A stretch of DNA of 64,000 nt from Dictyobacter alpinus (GTDB lineage: Bacteria > Chloroflexota > Ktedonobacteria > Ktedonobacterales > Ktedonobacteraceae). The notes under the pieces are model-generated. The model worked only from the letters and a program-made list of their open reading frames with translations, was not told where the DNA came from and searched no databases. The position numbers were made by a program, and so were the translations under genes. This document shows, piece after piece, positions 8,252 to 17,679 of the stretch. The stretch's first letter is position 1, and each line of letters begins with the position of its first letter. The DNA lies in assembly GCF_003967575.1 (NCBI RefSeq), contig NZ_BIFT01000002.1:3071875-3135874 (forward strand). Direction: 5' to 3'.

Positions 8252-9214
8252 TTATGAATATGGATTATCCGCTGTCTTATCGGGCCAGTTGCCGTTTGCA
8301 AGGGCCACATGTTTGGAATAATAGGCTGCAATCTGGTCCAGCGCAGCCTGGCCCTCTGGCAAGCGATCTGCAAACGCATGCCAACCATGAAATACATCTG
8401 GCCAGGTAACACATCTAGCTTTGGCGCCTGAAGCCGTAGCATGTTTTACCAGTGTGTAGGCATCATCATGGAGAAGTTCGTGCTGTGTGACTTGCAGAAA
8501 GAGCGGTGGAAGTCCATGTAGATCTGCATAGAGTGGAGATGCCAGAGGTTGAGAAGCTTCTTCCGGGCTTACATAGAGTTGTGCGGCATAGGTGAGCAGT
8601 CCTATGGAAAGGACACTATCTGTGGTCACTTGCTTCTTGACGTTCAGTCCTGCCGTAGTGAGATCAAGCCAGGGTGAAAGGCAGGCAACCATAATTGGAA
8701 ATGGATAATGTTGATCACGAGCCAATAAGAGAACTGAAAGAGCAATGCCTCCACCAGCTCCTGTACCCATAATGGCCATATGTCTGGGTGAGTGGTGCTG
8801 CGCAAGTAACCACTGATAAGCTATCAGGCCGTCAGTGATGGCTGCCGGAAATGGATGCTCCGGCGCAAGACGATAAGCTATCTGTAGTATGCGTGTTTGT
8901 GTCATAGAAGCCAATGCAGAGACAAGGGCGCGATCAGTACATAATGAGCCATTAATGTATGTGCCGCTATGAAAATAAAGGATCGTCTGTTCTGGTATTG
9001 CATTAGCTGGAATAATCCACTCAGCGGGCAATCCTTCAAGGGTAAAAGCCTCAATCGTAACAGCTGACTGCATAGTATAAAGTGTAGATAGAGCATCAAA
9101 GCTGGCACGATAGTGCTCAACTGTAAGGGAGTCAAGCGGCTGTTCCCGAATTGCCTGAAGACAATTTTGTATGTTTGACAGAGTAACATTTATATCGTGT
9201 TTTTTGCTTTCCAT
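8252..9214 (-). CDS. HSL-type alpha/beta hydrolase lacking its nucleophile
   Basis: A 320-residue protein with clear hormone-sensitive-lipase family layout, including YRLAPEHPFPAAITD (114-128) and the C-terminal His in HGWHAFADRLPEG (His279). The usual GDSAGG elbow instead reads GTGAGG (150-155), so the catalytic serine is Gly152. The acid-bearing segment reads QHELLHDD, with His245 where Asp is expected, and the oxyanion HGGG reads HSGT. The gene is otherwise undamaged and has an AAAGGA site, so it looks maintained. It is either a non-enzymatic descendant or uses another chemistry. Confidence 0.85.
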   Translation of the reverse strand: MESKKHDINVTLSNIQNCLQAIREQPLDSLTVEHYRASFDALSTLYTMQSAVTIEAFTLEGLPAEWIIPANAIPEQTILYFHSGTYINGSLCTDRALVSALASMTQTRILQIAYRLAPEHPFPAAITDGLIAYQWLLAQHHSPRHMAIMGTGAGGGIALSVLLLARDQHYPFPIMVACLSPWLDLTTAGLNVKKQVTTDSVLSIGLLTYAAQLYVSPEEASQPLASPLYADLHGLPPLFLQVTQHELLHDDAYTLVKHATASGAKARCVTWPDVFHGWHAFADRLPEGQAALDQIAAYYSKHVALANGNWPDKTADNPYS

Positions 9215-9513
9215 GCAATATTATCCTTTGCTTGACTGATGGTTTTATTAAATTATACTTGAAAAGTCAAATGACAAAGTTTTTTTGATACAAAATACAG
9301 GATTATGCTAATAATATGGTCTCTAAATTAAGTTTGTAGCGTGTGTTTCTCGATGGTGGCTGTTGGTTGGTCTGATGATATATAGGAGATGATGATCTTT
9401 AACAGTATTTAAATTACAAAACTATTTCACGAAGAAAATTATCTTTATTTCACCTTTAGTAACATATAATGCTATCAGGAAGCAGCTATGCTAAATGATA
9501 GGAGTGGAAAAAG

Positions 9514-10086
9514 ATGAGTCGTTATTCACACGAGCATCATGTACGAGCCCCACAGCAGTCTGTATTGAAATGGATGGAAGCGTTCTTTCATATGCGCAAG
9601 TGTTTATCCTTTGATGTGTTTCCTTTGCCGGAGGATAGTCAAGAAAGAGAGGCGCTCGCTGATGCTGTGAATGATGACGTGTTGAGATATGTAATAGCAC
9701 CAACGGATGCTCAAGGATGGACCATTCTGTGGGCAGAGTATGATGAATATAATCAGGATGAGCTTATGGCCTACCTAAGCAAGCAACTCCATACGACAGC
9801 TCTATATGGTCATGATAATGATCAGGTATGTAACGAGCGTTGGATTCACTTTGAAGATGGATTTGAGGTAGGATCATACTGGTATCTGGGGCGAGAAGAG
9901 GACATGTGGGCGAATTTCCCCGAACTGTATCCTACTCCTCCGGGAGCGATGTTGCTCAGGGAAGCTTTTGCAAAGCAAGGGCGGCTCTATTATCATTTCA
10001 ATTTATATCTGGCCATAGGACGTAGTGATTGGAAGCTCTCACTTCCACTTGATCAGTTCCGATTAGTCTGCATTGGTATGGAATAA
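9514..10086 (+). CDS. Hypothetical protein
   Basis: A 190-residue soluble protein preceded by AGGAG. It is rich in aromatic and acidic residues (WTILWAEYDEYNQDEL, WIHFEDGFEVGSYWYLGREE) and has no signal peptide or membrane span. I do not recognise a family. It is flanked by a 300-bp AT-rich upstream region and a strong hairpin downstream, and so is probably its own transcription unit. Confidence 0.6.
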   Translation: MSRYSHEHHVRAPQQSVLKWMEAFFHMRKCLSFDVFPLPEDSQEREALADAVNDDVLRYVIAPTDAQGWTILWAEYDEYNQDELMAYLSKQLHTTALYGHDNDQVCNERWIHFEDGFEVGSYWYLGREEDMWANFPELYPTPPGAMLLREAFAKQGRLYYHFNLYLAIGRSDWKLSLPLDQFRLVCIGME

Positions 10087-10169
10087 TGGCATATTTCTAT
10101 GAGTATTAGATTATCTTCGTCCCTTCGCTAGCGTACACTTTTCAAGTGTTACCAATTTGCGAAACTGTA

Positions 10170-10219
10170 GAGATCTTCTATAAACAGGATTGAAATACAT
10201 CCTGTTTATAGAAGATCTC
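10170..10219. terminator. 21-bp perfect hairpin between convergent genes
   Basis: Positions 10170-10190 pair perfectly with 10199-10219 around an 8-nt loop. It lies between the convergent hypothetical gene and the GH30 gene. No clear T-run follows on either strand, so it may be a factor-assisted terminator or a mobile hairpin. It shares the core CTTCTATAAACAGG with the hairpin-repeat near 3.06 kb. Confidence 0.6.
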
Positions 10220-10252
10220 ATATTTACTTACTTCGATGAGCCATGAACTATA

Positions 10253-12205
10253 TTAGTCATCCTCGCCAGACCAGGTAAAGGTTACGGCTGCGCCAGCTGG
10301 CAGCGTGTACGAGAAGGTTCGGTGCTGTAGCTGAACCTGGAAGGTTGTGGTTCCAGAACTACTCGCGTTATTATTGTAGACTACCAGCACATGAGAGCCA
10401 TTCTGGTTCCGGAAAGCTACATTTTCAAGGTTGCTGTTGGATGTCGAAGCAATACGCGTAGCACCAGGAATGACAAACTTGCTAAAATGTCCAAGACCAT
10501 AATAATCAGAGTTCTTTGTCACAGTACCGTCTACGGCAATGGAGATAACCCCACGACATGATCCACACGATCCAGAGGTATCCAGATGCGGATTACCATT
10601 GGGATCGAGTGCCAGACCCCAACGTACAACCGTTTTGGCACCATGGACAGTTGAATTAATCCCTAGATCCATTACCGATTTAAGAGTTGCTCCAAAGGTA
10701 GGATTACCATTATTTTCCCACTGTCCACCCGAGCATTCCGTCTCGTAGATATCCTTCTGACCATAGAATTGATCTTGTGCGCTGGCATCTCCCCCATAGC
10801 AGTGGAATGCGATACCATCTACATATTTTCCCGCCGGGCTATTGAGGATCGCGCGGGGATACTCTGGTGTGTCCCAGTTATGATCAAAGGCGAGAATTTT
10901 TGTTTTGAGGTGACTTTGCTGGAAGGCTTTGCCCAGATGTATGATAAAATCCGCTTCATTGCCAATGGCCTGGCCGTTAGAAGTCTGGCTGGTGGCAGGC
11001 AAGAGCATCGTTGGCATGTAATTGCCATTTTGCGGCTCATTTTGCGGCGTGATGGCGTAGATAGGTATACCTTCCTTCTGATATGCCTGAATGAATTTGA
11101 CAAAGTACTGAGCATACGCCTGATAATACTCTGGATTGAGGTAGCCCTGGTTGATACTAGCGGCGCCAGAACCACCATAGTAGAACTGGTTGAGGCTCGA
11201 ACCCTGTACGCTATCATCAACAGTTGTAACGTCACTCGCTGAGATAATATCGACACGATCAGGGTTAATACCATTCCAATGTGCATTACTGTTCTGTTGC
11301 CCGGTGACACGCACCTTGAGTGTATGCTGTCCAGCAGTCAGGACCGGACTGGTATAGGCCAATGTGTTACCAGCATTAGTAGGTGAGTAGAAATCAACCA
11401 TGGTTTCAGGTCCACCATCGATGGAGACGGCACCAATACCGTGATCCGTACCCACGACTGCATAGAACTTGATCTGGGTCCCATTGAAGGTGATGGATGT
11501 ATAATCATTGGGAGTATTGTCCCAACTGTTACTTCCATTATAAAAACCTAGCTTATTACCATCACAATTAGCGCAGTGGCCCCAACTATTACCAGGTAAC
11601 TTCATCCAGGCAGGTGGAGACCAGGGGGTCGCCATAATCTTGAGATTGGGATTAATGTGCAGGGCTTGTTTAAGCAGTGACGTAATGTGATAGCGATCAT
11701 CCTGCGCGATCGAGAAATGACTGAGCGTAGGATCAGTCTGGCCGGAAGGCATATCATCATAGGTATATTCGCCGACCCAGCCCCTACTTGTGTCCTGTGG
11801 GGGAGCCAGATCAGATGATCCCATTGGCTGGCGCAAATAACTCAGCCCGATGCCAGTGTGAGGATCAAAGAGAGAGCGCATCACCTGGTCCTGTGAAATA
11901 TTCGGTTGAGACAGGACTACCGCCGATGAAGCGGTCAAAGAAGCGCCAAAACCAGTCATACGTTGATATTTTTGTGCATCATTGACCGTAATGGTCGAAG
12001 TATTGGCGTTAGTGTTTTTAGAAAAAGAAATGGCTGGCTGCCGTGTCAGCAGATTGCTCTGATCAGGTGTTGTAAGCCACGCATTTACATGGTTATCATC
12101 GGCGGCCTGGGCCTGTGAAGGATATATCGCCACAAATGAAACCGTGCTTAAAATAAAGCAAACGACCATAAGAGGGCGACCAATGGTTAATAGTAGCCGA
12201 GACAT
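10253..12205 (-). CDS. Secreted GH30-family glycosidase with inserted beta-sandwich domain
   Basis: A 650-residue exported glycoside hydrolase. A signal peptide ends near residue 34 (AQA). The GH30 barrel starts with RMTGFGASLTASSA (82-95) and carries the acid/base Glu390 (TPQNEPQ) and nucleophile Glu490 (YETECSG). A C-terminal beta domain closes the protein (GSHVLVVYNNNASSSGTT). Between barrel strands, residues about 205-350 form an extra beta-rich domain (FNGTQIKFYAVVGTDHG, SIDGGPETMVDFYS) resembling galactose-binding or CBM-like folds. GH30 enzymes cleave beta-glucosyl, beta-xylosyl or glucosylceramide bonds; the substrate here is not known. AAGGAGG precedes the ATG. Confidence 0.9.
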   Translation of the reverse strand: MSRLLLTIGRPLMVVCFILSTVSFVAIYPSQAQAADDNHVNAWLTTPDQSNLLTRQPAISFSKNTNANTSTITVNDAQKYQRMTGFGASLTASSAVVLSQPNISQDQVMRSLFDPHTGIGLSYLRQPMGSSDLAPPQDTSRGWVGEYTYDDMPSGQTDPTLSHFSIAQDDRYHITSLLKQALHINPNLKIMATPWSPPAWMKLPGNSWGHCANCDGNKLGFYNGSNSWDNTPNDYTSITFNGTQIKFYAVVGTDHGIGAVSIDGGPETMVDFYSPTNAGNTLAYTSPVLTAGQHTLKVRVTGQQNSNAHWNGINPDRVDIISASDVTTVDDSVQGSSLNQFYYGGSGAASINQGYLNPEYYQAYAQYFVKFIQAYQKEGIPIYAITPQNEPQNGNYMPTMLLPATSQTSNGQAIGNEADFIIHLGKAFQQSHLKTKILAFDHNWDTPEYPRAILNSPAGKYVDGIAFHCYGGDASAQDQFYGQKDIYETECSGGQWENNGNPTFGATLKSVMDLGINSTVHGAKTVVRWGLALDPNGNPHLDTSGSCGSCRGVISIAVDGTVTKNSDYYGLGHFSKFVIPGATRIASTSNSNLENVAFRNQNGSHVLVVYNNNASSSGTTTFQVQLQHRTFSYTLPAGAAVTFTWSGEDD

Positions 12206-12394
12206 AGAATCCTCCTTGATAGAGTGTCTCTAGAGAATGGGAGTGCTTCCACGCACTTCTCAATCAGTTCATTATACACATCTTTCAACATTCATGACAA
12301 CGCTATCAAGGGAATTGTTAATTTATTACACAATTATTATGGACTTTCTTTTCTTGTGGGTGAAAACGTGATTCATCGAAGTTTGCCCGCTAGA

Positions 12395-13140
12395 ATACGG
12401 AGCCGAAGATGCCGACGATTTTTGAAGCCATAACTTCGGCGCATCATCTTGGTCCGATTGTTTTCGTCAAGCCTTGTGTGAGGTGTTTTTCTAGATCCAA
12501 CCCAAGGCATCTTTGAGCTCTTGTGGCAGGCTGGCCTGCACCACTATGACGAATTGGTAGGTATCGGCTGGGACTGGCAAAGCACCAACAGATCGACTGT
12601 GAAAGCCCCTTTCGCCAGAGCCACCGTCGGTACCGTTCCCACCACCGATCGCGGCAAACAGGGAACCAAACGGATCTGAGCATCCTATGTAATCGCCGTG
12701 ACTTGCCCCTGGCTCTGTGTATTGATGGGGTCAATCGCCATGATAGCAAACTGCTTTTCTCCACCCTGGATACGCTCATTGCTGAGCAACAAGAACCAAC
12801 CGTGGAGCATCCTCAAAACCTGTGCATGGATGTGGCTTATGACCGTGATGCAATCTAGGGTGAGCCCTATGAATGAGGCTATGAGCCACACGTGCGGCTC
12901 AACCGGCAATGCCACAAGTGGTATCAGCCTCCCCAGAAAGAGGCCAACAACCTGGAACAAGGAAAAACGCCTCGGCGATGGGTGGTCGAGCGCTTTTTCT
13001 TCTAGCTCAATTGTTGGCAGCGCTTGCTGGTTCACTGGGAAAAGTTTGGAAATACTTATCAAGCTTTCTTGCAGCTGGCTTGCGGACTCATTTGTTTTCA
13101 GTATGTCTCTCGTGATTAGGTTTTTGGATAAGGTTTAAAT
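12395..13140 (+). pseudogene. Degraded IS5-family transposase
   Basis: Pieces of one DDE transposase can be read by switching frames: LVGIGWDWQSTNRSTVKAPF followed by TTDRGKQGTKR, then DGVNRHDSKLLFSTLDTLIA, then DVAYDRDAI, then PRRWVVERFFF and LLVHWEKFGNTYQAFLQLAC. These match the order of IS5-group blocks, including the TDRGK and D-A-YD motifs. Stops and frameshifts interrupt every third of the gene. No clean terminal repeats are visible. Confidence 0.75.
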
Positions 13141-13211
13141 AAAGAAAGTACTCTTTTTATCACATTTTAAATACCAAGATGAAGAATAAAAAAATCTCCT
13201 GTTGCTGTAAG

Positions 13212-13406
13212 ATCAAAGAACTCGTCAGTTTTGTCAATGGTATTGACTGAGACTATGACGCAGTTCGAGCAGGATTAACCTATTCTTTGAATCAAGGTCC
13301 GGTAGAAGGAGCCGTGAACAAAATAAAAACGCACAAAAGGCTCATGTATGGACGAGCCAGCTTCTCTCTTCTCCGCAAAAAAATGCTTCACCAAAAAGTT
13401 TCATGA
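13212..13406 (+). pseudogene. C-terminal remnant of an ISL3-family transposase
   Basis: The frame reads SLNQGPVEGAVNKIKTHKRL then MYGRASFSLLRKKML, the characteristic end of ISL3 transposases. One TGA interrupts it near its start and everything upstream is missing. The same block appears in the longer ISL3 element at 29.8-31.6 kb. Confidence 0.8.
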
Positions 13407-13677
13407 GCCGAATATACACCGGCTTTAATAAGGGTAATTGGCTCTGCTCATAACCAGGAAGAACGAGAAAGTGCAGACGGCCTCACCGCGCTTTCCCTTG
13501 GTCATCTGGCAGAGATGCCCCTGCGGTATCTCCGCCAGATGCTTAGAAGTGATTGCAATCGCCTAGGCTTAGTGAGCTACTCCAGGCCACCAAACTTCGG
13601 GCCACCAGACCAATGGCATATATTTCACCTTTCTCGTGATGTGAAGTGTTGTCATGAAGCCCACCAGTTGTGGGCTT

Positions 13678-13853
13678 CACAAAGAAAGAGGGTTGAATCA
13701 TCTGATTTGGGACAATACGCCCCCTTGTTGTTGCTTATCTCAGACATCTTGAAGCATTCGCCTAGATCTGTGGAATGTGCGTACCAAATTTTCACAAGCA
13801 GTGCCATGTTTAAGCTGTCCCACAAAGGATAGTTCATCCCTCTTTACATGTGA
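13678..13853. mobile_element. MITE-like element of about 176 bp
   Basis: The ends are imperfect inverted repeats of about 40 bp (13678-13717 and 13813-13853; 28 of 40 positions match when inverted), both holding an AAAGAGGG block and a TGGGACA block. There is no coding capacity. Single copies of the same end sequence occur at 16742-16781 and 21930-21968, and a weaker one near 20100, so this is a dispersed family. Confidence 0.55.
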
Positions 13854-13963
13854 TGGCCATGTTTTTAGTTCTCACAGACATGAACATATCTTCACTTATC
13901 TTTTTACAACAGCATCTAACCGCTCTTGAGTTGAGTGGCAACTTATATCAGGAGGAACTTTTT

Positions 13964-14161
13964 ATGAAACTGAATCATATTAACCTGGCTGTGACCGATA
14001 TGTCAAAAGCATGGTTCATGTTTGGGCACCGCGTGGGCCGAGATCTTAGAGACAAGCAACTGCTTGGTGAAGATACCGGGCCACCCTCCCGAGGTGGCAA
14101 TCGGCCGCTGAGGGCCAAACCTATGCGCATCGCTGTTCTTGCTGCCTGGTTTGCTCAATGA
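13964..14161 (+). pseudogene. Truncated VOC/glyoxalase-family gene (first 17 codons)
   Basis: After a strong GGAGGAAC site the frame begins MKLNHINLAVTDMSKAW, the canonical first strand of vicinal-oxygen-chelate proteins. The family resemblance ends at about 14014; the rest to 14161 is unrelated sequence. This looks like a rearrangement breakpoint inside the gene. Confidence 0.65.
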
Positions 14162-14197
14162 AAGGTATGTGGGCTTGTTCTCACCCAGGGCGTTCAT

Positions 14198-14470
14198 TTA
14201 GCGGTCTATGCTATGGGTGGCAAGGTCTGGACGCTCTTCCTTTGGCTGCGGTCGCCTATACCTTGAGCCCAGTTTGGAACCCAGACGACCCAGGAAGAAT
14301 GTTCCGATGGTTCCCAGAAGCACATAGAGACCAACCAGGGGAAAAGACGCGAGGTAAGGGTGCAGCATGTTTTGTAGTGCTTGCAGGGGTTGTCCATAGA
14401 GGTTATAAAAAAAATTGTTGTATATATAGATAATGAGCATGCTGATGTTGACGAGGGTTCCAGAATTGAT
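14198..14470 (-). pseudogene. Fragment of a membrane protein
   Basis: The frame contains one good transmembrane helix (FPLVGLYVLLGTIGTFFL), a preceding amphipathic stretch and a basic tail (SRYRRPQPKEERP). There is no ribosome site before the first ATG at 14440, and the frame opens upstream of it. I read it as the 3' end of a lost membrane gene, but it could be a chance ORF. Confidence 0.35.
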
Positions 14471-14623
14471 AGCTCAATACTGTCATGGGAGTCTTCTCTT
14501 GGAAAATCCCTCCTTAACGAAATAATGATAAGTAAGGTTCCCATTCTCATACCAGGCCATGTTCCTCATTCCCCATTCGGTTTATCTCAGGGTTCGCCAT
14601 CCATATCATTTATGCGTGAGAAT

Positions 14624-15571
14624 CTACATATGGGATACTGGATAAGGAGAAAGATGCTCACTCGATTCTTTGGCACTACCAAGGGAAGCAAAAACCACAC
14701 GCGCTGCCTCATCCAGGGGCAGAAACGCAGCAATACAGGGATATTTGTGGCTACAGACTGAGATGTAGATTTGCCGAAGTTGTATTGGAAGTAGTTCGGA
14801 CGTTTCGGCATTACGGCTGAGCACTATTTTTGACGGAGTATTTTTTTGGGGAAGCGGCTTTCCCTCTTGTTCCTGGCTCTCTTGTCCCCAGTACGCGCGA
14901 AAATCCGAGAGTGTAGAGAACTGTTCAATCAGTTGCTGATACCAGGGCTCAAATTGGTATAGGATGTTACTGTGCTTAAAAAGGTCAATTCCCAGAGACG
15001 CCTGAACGTGCCAGACATCTCTGGCCTGATCATTGAACGTCGAACGTGCGCGCATTGGGAAGTCGCGATGAAACAGGAAATAGAAGAGATGACGTTGTTG
15101 TTTCTGGAGAGCTTCGAGTGGTGGGATTTCAAATACCCTCTGGAAGGCATTATTGGCTGCGTGGACCGAGAGGGTGTGGGTGACAATGATGGCCGGGTAA
15201 GGCAGCATTCCCATCACTTGTTGTGCTTGCTCTAGCGCTTGCTTGAGCGCGATCCCTTCCAATTCAAGATTTTCAGGAAGATATCGGGCGGCTAAGAGCA
15301 AGTTGTTGCGCTCTTGCGCACTACATTCGAGATACTGTGCAATCTGCATGATCATTGTCTGGTTTGGCACTCGGCGCGAACGCCCCTCCAACAAATTTCT
15401 GTAGGTGGGACAGGCTTCATCGGCTAACTCTTGTTGCGAAAAGCGTTTGAGGAGCGGATGAGGACGATCCCTCGCCTCCTGCTGTCTTTTGATCCGCAAG
15501 GTTTCAATCTGGTGAAGAACATCACGTAGGATATCCAATCTATGGGAAGAATCGGGTTCGCTATTCATCAT
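14624..15571 (-). CDS. XRE-family regulator with MmyB-like ligand-binding domain
   Basis: A 315-residue transcription factor. The N-terminal helix-turn-helix (FSQQELADEACPTYRNLLEG, then RRVPNQTMIMQIAQYLEC) is the Xre type found in MmyB-like regulators, followed by a PAS-like ligand-binding domain (PAIIVTHTLSVHAANNAF onward). Such proteins often control a neighbouring dehydrogenase or transporter. I chose the ATG at 15571, with GGAGAG upstream, rather than an earlier codon at 15592. The adjacent genes on its 3' side are fragments, so its original partner may be gone. Confidence 0.85.
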   Translation of the reverse strand: MMNSEPDSSHRLDILRDVLHQIETLRIKRQQEARDRPHPLLKRFSQQELADEACPTYRNLLEGRSRRVPNQTMIMQIAQYLECSAQERNNLLLAARYLPENLELEGIALKQALEQAQQVMGMLPYPAIIVTHTLSVHAANNAFQRVFEIPPLEALQKQQRHLFYFLFHRDFPMRARSTFNDQARDVWHVQASLGIDLFKHSNILYQFEPWYQQLIEQFSTLSDFRAYWGQESQEQEGKPLPQKNTPSKIVLSRNAETSELLPIQLRQIYISVCSHKYPCIAAFLPLDEAARVVFASLGSAKESSEHLSPYPVSHM

Positions 15572-15898
15572 GTTTCTCTCTCCTGTTCTCAAACCGTGGC
15601 AGAGGTCTGTCTTTGACCGGTGTCTCGATCTCTCGCCAATTCAGCGTAGTTTTACACTTGGTAGAACACCTTTCCCCCCATATACTATTTCCTAGAAACA
15701 GAAAAGTACCCCGATGCGCATGGCTGCTTGAGAGGCTCTCTTGAGGGGGCTAATAAGTGTTTCGCCCTTGAATGAGCTAGAATGCTGAAGTTCTGGCAAG
15801 GCTGGCTCCTGTGTGCGTCGCAGGCTCCCAGAAAGTGAATTAGTACATGTATCAATTTCCAAGCAGGGCGCTGATACAAAAAGCAAAAGGAGAGACAT
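15572..15898. other. Divergent intergenic region
   Basis: Lies between the leftward XRE-type regulator and the rightward ABM protein. No gene, repeat or RNA is apparent; it is the likely site for regulator binding. Confidence 0.4.
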
Positions 15899-16201
15899 AT
15901 GGTTACTGTAGGATTTCTCATTCAATTTGAGGCAAAGCCAGGAAAAGAGGCGGATGTTGAGCAAGAGCTCAAAAAAGCGTTGGCGGTCGTCCAGAAGGAG
16001 CCAGCAACAATCGCCTGGTTTGCGGCCCGCATGGGACACTCGAAGTACGTTGTTTTCGACGTTTTTCCAGATGAAGAAGGGAGACAAGCCCACTTCAATG
16101 CCAACGCGGCGGCGTTGCAAGCGGCAGGTTCCGAACTGTTTGTGGAAGGATCATTGGTCTTGGAGCGGGTTGATATTCTGGCGGCCAAGCTTCCTGAGTA
16201 G
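15899..16201 (+). CDS. Antibiotic biosynthesis monooxygenase (ABM) domain protein
   Basis: A 100-residue ferredoxin-like protein of the ABM superfamily, usually a dimer acting on quinones, haem or polyketide aromatics, or having a stress role. The pattern FEAKPGKEADVEQELKKALA, then WFAARMGHSKYVVFDVFPDE and the C-terminal strand is typical. AAGGAGAGACAT precedes the ATG. It is divergent from the XRE/MmyB-type regulator, which could control it. The substrate is unknown. Confidence 0.85.
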   Translation: MVTVGFLIQFEAKPGKEADVEQELKKALAVVQKEPATIAWFAARMGHSKYVVFDVFPDEEGRQAHFNANAAALQAAGSELFVEGSLVLERVDILAAKLPE

Positions 16202-16888
16202 GGATGGCAAAGATTGTAAGGTAGACAGCAAAACAGGTAAGAGTAAAGTGAAAATGATGACAGCTGGTACTACAGTTGGAGTTAAGAAGTGTTGAGAATG
16301 AGTTGCCGTTTGTAATGAGAGGCTTTCGCCACAGCTTGATGATGACGGCGAAATCAGGACCAAGCGATGACGTGAGCGTGCATGGTCACCTTCTGCTGGA
16401 CCAAGGACCATGCCAGGTCTATTCCTCCCTTCAGGTAAACTGAAGAGGATCAGCCAGAATTTGCAGCTTGTGTTGGATCTTGAATCTCTCCAGGCTGCAA
16501 CTTCTGAAGGGTGGTATCTGGACTTTTTTCCCTGTTCTGCGTTGGCTTGGCCCTGCATCAACGTTGCCCTGATTGGGCCGCTAGCGCGAGCGTGATACGC
16601 TGATACCATCCTGTTCTCATCACCAGTGACCATCCCAATTGCCCAGGAATCAGTACCAGCCTCTTCCTGGTTCCCAGAAACGGACTTCTTTGCTCAAACC
16701 TCTGACTCACCAATCTATTATGGGCAAAATCAGGCCGAAAAGCTGTCCCACAAAGAGCCACTCATCCCTCTTTAGATATGATGACGGTATGATTGATTCT
16801 CATAGTCATGCCCCTCTTGAAAGAATATACAGAAAAATGGTTCATGTGCAACCAAGAGAGTTTTTTCTCTCAATGAAAGGAGTTTTCT
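16202..16888. other. Gene-free region with a transposon-end sequence
   Basis: No convincing gene is seen in about 690 bp. Positions 16742-16781 hold one copy of the dispersed end sequence (GCTGTCCCACAAAG ... CCCTCTTTAG, inverted orientation). The DNA left of it may be a decayed transposon. The last 100 bp contain the leader of the NmrA-type pseudogene. Confidence 0.45.
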
Positions 16889-17483
16889 ATGATTCTGATT
16901 ACTGGCGCGACAGGAAATGTTGGGCGTGAGGTCGTGGACCTGTTACGAGAGAGCGGTGAAAAGGTGATCGCTGTCACTCGCCATCCATCCACTGCTACTT
17001 TCCCCAATGGCACTGATGTCTTTCTTGGAGATGCCTCCCGTCCGCACACCCTCATATCCATCCTCAAGGGTGTAAAGACGATTTTTATTAGTCCCCGTGC
17101 CCTCGGCGATAGCACAGCAGGGAGCGCGACAGCGTGACATCGCTGCCGTCAGTGCACAAGCGTCGCTAGATCCTATCCACGCGGGACATACGTATGTGCT
17201 CACCGGTCTCCAATCGCTGAGTCAACGTGATAAAGTTGACCTGATCAGCCGAGCCATTGGGAAACCGGTGCGTTGGGAAGAAGTCCCACCCCAGCAGTTT
17301 CGCCAGGCCATGCTTGCCCAGGGGGTACCCGAGGATGTCCCTGAGAGGATCATTGGCTTCTGGTCTAGTCTGAGCAGCCAGCAAACGATGCCCATTTCAC
17401 CCGCTGTGGAGCAGATCCTGGGTCGCCCTGCCCTTACCTTCGCGGAATGGGCAAGCGAACACGCTGCTGCCTTCTGGAACTAA
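16889..17483 (+). pseudogene. NmrA-type NAD(P)-binding protein with internal deletion and frameshift
   Basis: The N-terminal half (MILITGATGNVGREVVDLLR ... SPRALGDSTAGSATA) ends at a stop near 17137. A second frame from about 17097 carries the matching C-terminal half (RDIAAVSAQASLDPIHAGHT ... FAEWASEHAAAFWN). About 90 central residues that the paralog at 21.4-21.8 kb partly retains are missing, and the junction shifts frame. GAAAGGAG precedes the ATG. The gene is therefore dead unless the two halves are made separately. Confidence 0.85.
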
Positions 17484-17679
17484 CCTTTCAACCCGACCAG
17501 AGTTCAAGCAAAATGTTCTTTTAATACCTCTTTCCTATAGATCGCAGCCACTTTATTAGCAGTTCTCTGTTAAGTCAGGATACTGAAGTTTAGCAAGCTA
17601 TGCTGAGATCTATAAAGAGATATTGCAAGAACGCATGAATAAAACAGAGAGAACCATTTTTAGACGAAAAGGAATAATC

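Noticed and set aside
10769..11310. Long open frames inside the GH30 gene (157 and 163 codons)
   Set aside because: They are other-frame shadows of a clear GH30 gene, lack ribosome sites and show no motifs.
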